From positions 1-10,070 of the forward strand of contig CAKSJU010000082.1 of NCBI GenBank assembly GCA_934463455.1: DNA of 10,070 nt, written 5' to 3'. Of this stretch, positions 5,166-10,070 are shown one piece after another. Source of the stretch: an uncultured Clostridia bacterium. Lineage in GTDB: Bacteria; Bacillota; Clostridia; UBA1381. The notes beneath the pieces were generated by a model that saw nothing but the letters and a program-made list of their open reading frames with translations, did no database searches and was not told the DNA's origin. The translations under genes and the position numbers were made by a program. Each line of letters starts with the position of its first letter. The first letter of the stretch is position 1.

Positions 5166-6833
5166 ATGAAAAAATTAAGAGTATTGTTGGTGATTGCGGG
5201 GCTTGCGTGCCTGTTGACAGCTGCTGCGGCGAGTGTAAGCGCGGAAGCGGGGTATGTGTGGCTTGAAGCCGAGGACGGCGTTGCGTCGGGAGAGTATGTT
5301 CTTTCCGACCAAACCGCAAACGGCGGAGGTAAAGGAATGCTGTTGTATACCGATAATGACGGAGATTCAAGAATCGAATTTACCTTTGATGTTGCGGAGG
5401 AAGCGAACTATGATTTTAAGATTTTGTCTACCGCGGGAAATGTAATGCACCTGTCAAAATTCAGATATTTAATCGATGACGGAGATTACAGTTATTGCAC
5501 GGGTCAAGGGAGTGACACGGTTTACAATCAGCCTACACCTGTCGGAGGTATAGCGGTAAGTTGGATTCCGATGACTACCGAGAAGCTGGCTCCGGGACAG
5601 CATACGCTTACAATACGAACAAATGAAATGCGTGGCTTCGAGGATATAATGATTCACTATTTTGACGCGGTTGCGATTGTTCCGACAGATTGGAACTGGG
5701 TACCGAACGGACTTAACAGACCGGTGCTTACAAAAAAAGCCGAGTATAATTCAGCGTGGTATAATTTTGCAACGTCAACCGACACAAAGCAAACAGGCGT
5801 GGGAACGGACGGCAATGCGGTTGTTGTTTTGTCAAAGCAGCCGGAGGGAACAAAATATTCGTTCCCGGTGAAGTTTAAAGTCCCGAAAGCCGGAAGCTAC
5901 GATATTTATTTCTGCGGAGCACCGGCGGGAGTGAACTACGCTTCCGATTACTGCGGATATTTGATTGACGGCGAAGAAAAAGGGAAAGTATCCGAAGCGG
6001 CATATTACAAGAATGTCGGAGGTGCGGACAGTACCGGCGGAGGCTGCGGAATGGCATGGCAAAGAATAGAGCGCATGGAGCTGGATACCGAGGAACATGA
6101 AATAACCTTTGAGATAGATTCTCCGCGAGATATGGAAGATGCGCAGTATGTAATCGGTTTGAGGTATTTGGTGGTTGTACCGTCCGATGCCGAGCTTGAT
6201 TTTGCCGATAAAACGGGCGCGGAAATAATGGGCGAATTTGTAAAATATGCAATTACGATAAATGAAGATTTTGAAAATATAACCGATGATCTGCTTTTGC
6301 ATAAAAAAGGCCTGAGCGGCAGCACAATAAAATGGACATCGTCAAATCCGGAGATTATTTCCGAGGACGGAACGGTTACAAGACCGAGTTATTACGGAGA
6401 AGATGCAAAGGTTACACTTACGGCGGAGGTTGAGGTTACGGACAGAACTTCAAAATTTGTCGTTACAAAGGATTTTTCGATGACGGTTAAGAAAAAAGAT
6501 GCGTATACCGTAAAGGATTTCGCACTTACATATCCGGACGGAAAATATTTCGGTCAAAATCCGAACGGCGGAACATTGGGTGCGAGAGTTAAGGTATCAA
6601 ACAATCAAAACGAGGCAAAAAGCGCAATTCTTATGATTGTTATGTATGATGAAAACGGCGCTATGTCAGAGGTTAAATCCAAAATGTTCGATTTAACCGA
6701 CAGTCTTTCGGAATTATCTGTCGATATGCCGATTACAGAGGAAAAAGCAGGCTATAGCGTTGACGCATTCCTTTGGACAGACTTGAACACAAGAAAGCTT
6801 ATACAAAATTCAATTATTACTTATATAAATTAA
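5166..6833 (+). CDS. Secreted CBM-like and Ig-like domain protein, no enzyme domain
   Basis: This is probably a secreted carbohydrate-binding protein. The 555-residue product begins with a Sec signal peptide (KK, hydrophobic core, likely cut after VSA at 26). Residues about 30-174 resemble a CBM6/CBM35-type beta-sandwich: LEAEDG at 33-38 and GDSRIEFTFDVAEEANYDF at 66-84 match the family's EAE and GD-hydrophobic-strand motifs. Residues about 190-340 look like a second, more divergent copy (FPVKFKVPKAGSYDIYF, 233-249). Residues about 345-443 resemble the atrophied bacterial Ig domain, with IKWTSSNPEIISEDGTVTRP at 388-407. The C-terminal 110 residues resemble the beta-rich end domain of Clostridia cell-surface enzymes (DAFLWTDLNTRKLI, 533-546). 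No glycosidase or lyase domain, SLH repeat, LPXTG motif or clear lipobox is seen. AACGGAGG precedes the ATG by 6 bases. It lies 27 bp after one binding lipoprotein and 17 bp before another. A role in holding glycan near the importer is an inference. Confidence 0.8.
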   Translation: MKKLRVLLVIAGLACLLTAAAASVSAEAGYVWLEAEDGVASGEYVLSDQTANGGGKGMLLYTDNDGDSRIEFTFDVAEEANYDFKILSTAGNVMHLSKFRYLIDDGDYSYCTGQGSDTVYNQPTPVGGIAVSWIPMTTEKLAPGQHTLTIRTNEMRGFEDIMIHYFDAVAIVPTDWNWVPNGLNRPVLTKKAEYNSAWYNFATSTDTKQTGVGTDGNAVVVLSKQPEGTKYSFPVKFKVPKAGSYDIYFCGAPAGVNYASDYCGYLIDGEEKGKVSEAAYYKNVGGADSTGGGCGMAWQRIERMELDTEEHEITFEIDSPRDMEDAQYVIGLRYLVVVPSDAELDFADKTGAEIMGEFVKYAITINEDFENITDDLLLHKKGLSGSTIKWTSSNPEIISEDGTVTRPSYYGEDAKVTLTAEVEVTDRTSKFVVTKDFSMTVKKKDAYTVKDFALTYPDGKYFGQNPNGGTLGARVKVSNNQNEAKSAILMIVMYDENGAMSEVKSKMFDLTDSLSELSVDMPITEEKAGYSVDAFLWTDLNTRKLIQNSIITYIN

Positions 6834-6850
6834 TTTAGGAGGAAATATTT

Positions 6851-8251
6851 ATGAAAACAAAAAGAATCGTATCACTGGCTTTGGCGGCACTGCTTGCCGC
6901 AAGCGGACTTTCCGGCTGCGGAAGCAAAAACACCGCTGTTACAAAGGACGGAAAAATAAGACTAACGGTGGGCAACTGGCCGGATAAGGAAGCAAATCCG
7001 CAGGCATATGAAAGCCAGATGGAAACAAAGGCAAAATTTGAAGAAAAATATCCCGACATTGAGGTAACTCCCGATACGTGGGCATATGATCTGCAGACAT
7101 TTGCGGCAAAAGCTGAGGGCGGAACTCTTCCTATAATATACAATACCCATTTTACCGAAGCAAAGAAAATTATCGATTTGGGATATTCGGCGGATATTAC
7201 CGACGCAATGAGGGAATACGGATATTATGATGTTATTTCGGATGACATCATGAAAGAAATTTCAAGAGACGGCAAGGTGTATTTAATTCCGTCGAATGTA
7301 TATACACTCGGACTTGTAATGAATTTGAACTTGTTCAAAGAAGCAGGACTTATGAATGCCGATGGCTCACCTATCTTCCCGAAAACCTTTGATGAAGTAA
7401 GAAGCATGGCAAAAACCATTCACGATAAAACCGGTAAAGCGGGATTTATCTTCCCGACAACGCAAAACGGCGGCGGCTGGAACTTTACATCGCTTGCATG
7501 GAGCTTTGGCGGAACATTTATGAAACAAAACGGAGATAAGTGGGAAGCTGACTTTAATCAGGGCACAGCCGACGCGCTTCAATGGCTTAAGGATATGATG
7601 TGGGAGGATGGCTCGCTGCCGTCCACAACATTGGTAAGCAATGACGATACATCAAAGCTTGTGGGCACAGACCAGGCGGCAATGACCTTTGCACATCCGG
7701 GTCAGGTTGATTTGCTTGTGGGACAATACGGCATGAAACAGAATGACATAGGATATGCTGCAATGCCGGCAGGACCGGGCGGACATAAAACCCTTATGGG
7801 CGGCGGATATTATGTAATAGCTCCGCAGGCAACACCCGAACAGATAGATGCAGCATTTAAATGGCTTGAATTTACCGGAAACACTCCGGCAACAACCCTG
7901 ACCGAAGAGGCAAGAGAAAGCCTTAGACAAACCTATCAGACAAAGCATGACGAAAACCGCTCGGTAATCGGAATTAAAGACCTTTCAATTTGGACGGATA
8001 AAGAGGTTACTCAGAACTATAAAAATCAGTTAATCGAAGAATTCAGAAATATAGATGAAAAGAATATTTCGTCGTATAACAATAAAGAGGGTGTTGAATA
8101 TCAGACAGAGGAAAAAATGTGCGCGCAGGACCTTTACGGACTTTTGGATTCCTGTATTCAGGAGGTACTCACCAATAAAGACGCAGATTGCGGCGAGGTT
8201 TTGAAAAAAGCGGCGTCTGACTTCCAAAGCAACTTTTTGAACAATATATGA
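6851..8251 (+). CDS. Sugar ABC transporter solute-binding lipoprotein 2
   Basis: This is a second family-1 solute-binding protein, 466 residues, presumably anchored outside the membrane and feeding the permeases directly downstream. The signal peptide MKTKRIVSLALAALLAASG leads to an LSGC lipobox with Cys23 as the lipid site. The mature protein starts with LTVGNWPDKEANP and contains KFEEKYPDIEV, typical of the CUT1 N-lobe. A GGGYYVIAP stretch (317-325) matches the conserved glycine-rich motif near the hinge. The last 110 residues or so form a charged helical tail (SIWTDKEVTQNY, NISSYNNKEGVEYQTEEK), making it somewhat longer than many relatives. AGGAGG (6837-6842) precedes the ATG by 8 bases. 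Its mature sequence differs clearly from the first binding protein, so this is not a recent duplication. Being next to the permeases, it is the likelier main partner. Substrate unknown. Confidence 0.94.
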   Translation: MKTKRIVSLALAALLAASGLSGCGSKNTAVTKDGKIRLTVGNWPDKEANPQAYESQMETKAKFEEKYPDIEVTPDTWAYDLQTFAAKAEGGTLPIIYNTHFTEAKKIIDLGYSADITDAMREYGYYDVISDDIMKEISRDGKVYLIPSNVYTLGLVMNLNLFKEAGLMNADGSPIFPKTFDEVRSMAKTIHDKTGKAGFIFPTTQNGGGWNFTSLAWSFGGTFMKQNGDKWEADFNQGTADALQWLKDMMWEDGSLPSTTLVSNDDTSKLVGTDQAAMTFAHPGQVDLLVGQYGMKQNDIGYAAMPAGPGGHKTLMGGGYYVIAPQATPEQIDAAFKWLEFTGNTPATTLTEEARESLRQTYQTKHDENRSVIGIKDLSIWTDKEVTQNYKNQLIEEFRNIDEKNISSYNNKEGVEYQTEEKMCAQDLYGLLDSCIQEVLTNKDADCGEVLKKAASDFQSNFLNNI

Positions 8252-8264
8252 TGGAGGAATAACG

Positions 8265-9173
8265 GTGAAAACCAAAAAGAAAAAAATAAATAATAATCCG
8301 TTTCTGCCAAACAGTAAGGATTTAAGCGCGTGGATTTTGATACTCCCCGCTGTCCTCTGTATATATCTTTTCATAATAAGACCGCAGATAACGGGTATTT
8401 ACTGGAGCTTCTTCAATATGAGAGGCTATAAGGTTGAGGACTTTGTGGGACTTGCAAATTATAAGCAGGTTTTGACAGATACAATGTTCACGAAAACCTT
8501 GATTAATACATTTCAATATGTTGTCTGGTCACTTATATTGGGATTTTTACTTCCTATTTTTGTGGCAGTCGTATTAAATGAGCTTGTACATATGCGGAAC
8601 ACCTTCCGTTTCTGCACCTACTTCCCGGCAGTTCTGCCGGGAATGGCGGTGTCACTTTTGTGGTATCTTATGTATTATCCCGATCAGGGCGGCTTATTAA
8701 ACATGATTGGCTCATGGCTCGGACTCAAGCCTTATTCGTGGCTTCAGGATTCGAAAAACACAATTATGCTTATAGTTCTCAGCATGACATGGAACGGCTG
8801 CGGCTCGACGGCAATATATTATTTTGCAAGCTTGCAGGGTGTTTCAAGAGAGCTTTACGAAGCGGCAATTATAGACGGAGCGGGATTTGTAAAAAGATTT
8901 TTTACCGTAACCGTTCCGCATATATCGGGAATAGCGCTTTTGTTTCTGGTACGTCAGATAATCGGCGTGTTCTCGATTATGGAGCAGCCTATGCAGATGA
9001 CAGACGGCGGCCCGAACGGAGCTTCTAACACACTCGGACTTATGGCATACAAATACGGCTTTGTAAGCATAAAGCCACAGCTTGCAATGGCAATAGGCGT
9101 GATTATGTTCCTTATTCTAATGGTATTTACGCTGTTCTATTTCTATTTGGACAAGAAAATCGAACGAGACTAA
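8265..9173 (+). CDS. Sugar ABC transporter permease, MalF/UgpA type
   Basis: This is an inner-membrane subunit of a CUT1-type importer that pairs with the next permease to form the sugar channel. The 302-residue product has a lysine-rich N-terminus (KTKKKK), typical of the cytoplasmic side. Six hydrophobic segments are visible, roughly at 22-40, 83-104, 116-137, 166-186, 218-237 and 273-295. The EAA coupling motif, which docks the ATPase, is at 199-218 (EAAIIDGAG...P). MTDGGPNGASNTLGLMAYKY (245-264) is the usual GGP-containing loop of the MalF-like subunit. The start is GTG at 8265, with GGAGG (8253-8257) 7 bases before it. The ribosome binding site begins just after the stop of the preceding gene, suggesting translational coupling. 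Identification as a permease is firm; substrate is unknown. Confidence 0.96.
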   Translation: MKTKKKKINNNPFLPNSKDLSAWILILPAVLCIYLFIIRPQITGIYWSFFNMRGYKVEDFVGLANYKQVLTDTMFTKTLINTFQYVVWSLILGFLLPIFVAVVLNELVHMRNTFRFCTYFPAVLPGMAVSLLWYLMYYPDQGGLLNMIGSWLGLKPYSWLQDSKNTIMLIVLSMTWNGCGSTAIYYFASLQGVSRELYEAAIIDGAGFVKRFFTVTVPHISGIALLFLVRQIIGVFSIMEQPMQMTDGGPNGASNTLGLMAYKYGFVSIKPQLAMAIGVIMFLILMVFTLFYFYLDKKIERD

Positions 9174-9188
9174 AAGGAGGAAAACAGC

Positions 9189-10070
9189 ATGAAAAATATG
9201 GATAAGGGAATCCTTACAAACTCGGACATGAAAAATCCGAAACATAAGCTTCTGTATGCGGTAATGATGATATTTATGATAATTTATTGTCTTGTATCGG
9301 TACTTCCGGTTATATGGATAATGCTTTCGGGATTTAAGGATGTAAAGGAAATGTATGCCATTCCGGCGACTTTTCTGCCTAAAAAAATAGAGCTTTCCAA
9401 GATGAGCAGAGTATGGAACGAGCTGAAATTTTACAAATACTACGGAAATACATTTATTATGGCAATCGGAGCGGTTGTCAGCAATATAGTTGTTTCGGGC
9501 TTGGCGGGTTATGTTTTGTCAAGACTTAAGCCTAAGGGAACAAAGATTATACTTGCCGTAATCTTTTGGATAATGCTTATCCCGGGAACAATGAGTACAG
9601 TGCCTTTGTATATGGAATTTAAAAGTATGCCGCTTGTGGGAATAAGTCTTTTGGAGACCTACTGGCCGATATGGCTTATGTCTGCGGCTAATGCGTTTAA
9701 TATAATTCTGTTTAAAAATTTCTTTGACGGAATATCAAACGCGCTTATAGAGGCGGCATGGATAGACGGTGCAACAAACATGAAAATATTTTTCAAAATA
9801 ATAATACCATTGTCAACTCCGGTATTCATAGTTGTAGCGATGTTCACCTTTAACGGACAAATCGGAAACTTTTTCTGGCCGTATCTTTTGATATCGTCAA
9901 AGGAGAAAACCGTTCTCGGAGTTCAGCTCTACAAAATGAAATCATCTACATATACCATGGATTATCAAATGCTTGCCCTTTTGTTCTCCGTAATCCCGCA
10001 AGTGATAATTTTTGCGATTTTCCAAAAGCAGATTATGGGAGGAGTAAACATAGGCGGAGTCAAAGGCTAA
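9189..10070 (+). CDS. Sugar ABC transporter permease, MalG/UgpE type
   Basis: This is the second membrane subunit of the importer. The 293-residue product is complete; its TAA is the last codon of the window. Hydrophobic segments lie at about 22-46, 86-112, 118-137, 152-174, 211-229 and 260-280. The EAA motif is at 188-207 (EAAWIDGATNMK...P), with the canonical EAA-xxx-G spacing needed to contact the ATPase. The C-terminus GGVNIGGVKG is typical of MalG-like subunits. AGGAGG-type sequence (9175-9180) sits 8 bases before the ATG and follows the previous stop by only 2 bases, a strongly coupled layout. No ATPase gene is in the window. CUT1 operons commonly lack one and use a shared MsmK/UgpC-like subunit, or a further operon gene may lie to the right. 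Confidence 0.96.
   Translation: MKNMDKGILTNSDMKNPKHKLLYAVMMIFMIIYCLVSVLPVIWIMLSGFKDVKEMYAIPATFLPKKIELSKMSRVWNELKFYKYYGNTFIMAIGAVVSNIVVSGLAGYVLSRLKPKGTKIILAVIFWIMLIPGTMSTVPLYMEFKSMPLVGISLLETYWPIWLMSAANAFNIILFKNFFDGISNALIEAAWIDGATNMKIFFKIIIPLSTPVFIVVAMFTFNGQIGNFFWPYLLISSKEKTVLGVQLYKMKSSTYTMDYQMLALLFSVIPQVIIFAIFQKQIMGGVNIGGVKG

Noticed and set aside
5832..6325. Three overlapping minus-strand frames within the CBM-like gene
   Set aside because: Mutually overlapping in different frames, with low-complexity composition, and opposite a gene with a signal peptide and recognisable domains.
6783..6829. Possible internal promoter before the second binding protein (TTGAAC, then TATACA or TATAAA)
   Set aside because: No pair of hexamers has a 16-18 bp spacer, so there is no basis for an internal promoter here.

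Overview
The window reads as part of a low-GC Bacillota chromosome, most likely a Clostridia-type anaerobe. The reasons are A/T-rich spacers, strong AGGAGG-type ribosome binding sites, TTGnnn/TATAAT promoters, lipoprotein signal peptides of the LSGC type, and a Clostridia-style secreted protein with CBM-like and atrophied Ig domains. No species can be named from the sequence alone. No rRNA, tRNA, CRISPR array, insertion sequence or phage gene is visible, and all seven main genes plus ruvC are intact.

Layout. Positions 1-164 are non-coding. They carry a promoter-like element pointing leftwards out of the window. A complete ruvC (Holliday junction resolvase) lies on the minus strand at 165-665. 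A 133-bp divergent spacer separates it from argG (argininosuccinate synthase, 799-2025), with a good promoter and a possible ArgR operator. A strong hairpin terminator, a structured leader and a second -10 element then lead into argH (argininosuccinate lyase, start placed at 2194, ending 3570). Together argG and argH give the last two steps of arginine synthesis, citrulline to argininosuccinate to arginine plus fumarate.

From 3571 to 3785 there is a regulatory spacer. It holds an A/T-rich hairpin, an overlapping inverted repeat, a pair of 12-bp direct repeats exactly 21 bp apart, and a TTGAAA-N18-TATAAT promoter. This starts a tight five-gene operon running to the last base of the window: a solute-binding lipoprotein, a secreted non-catalytic CBM-like protein, a second unrelated-looking solute-binding lipoprotein, and two MalF/MalG-type permeases, with gaps of 13-27 bp. 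It looks like a CUT1-family ABC importer for an oligosaccharide. No ATPase gene is present, so a shared MsmK/UgpC-like ATPase elsewhere, or one just downstream, would be needed.

The most unusual part is the operon's composition. A carbohydrate-binding protein with no visible enzyme domain sits between two different binding lipoproteins that share one permease pair. The first lipoprotein also carries an EF-hand-like loop. The likely theme is capture of a polysaccharide fragment at the cell surface followed by import; the sugar cannot be read from the sequence. No clearly novel defence or mobile system was found.
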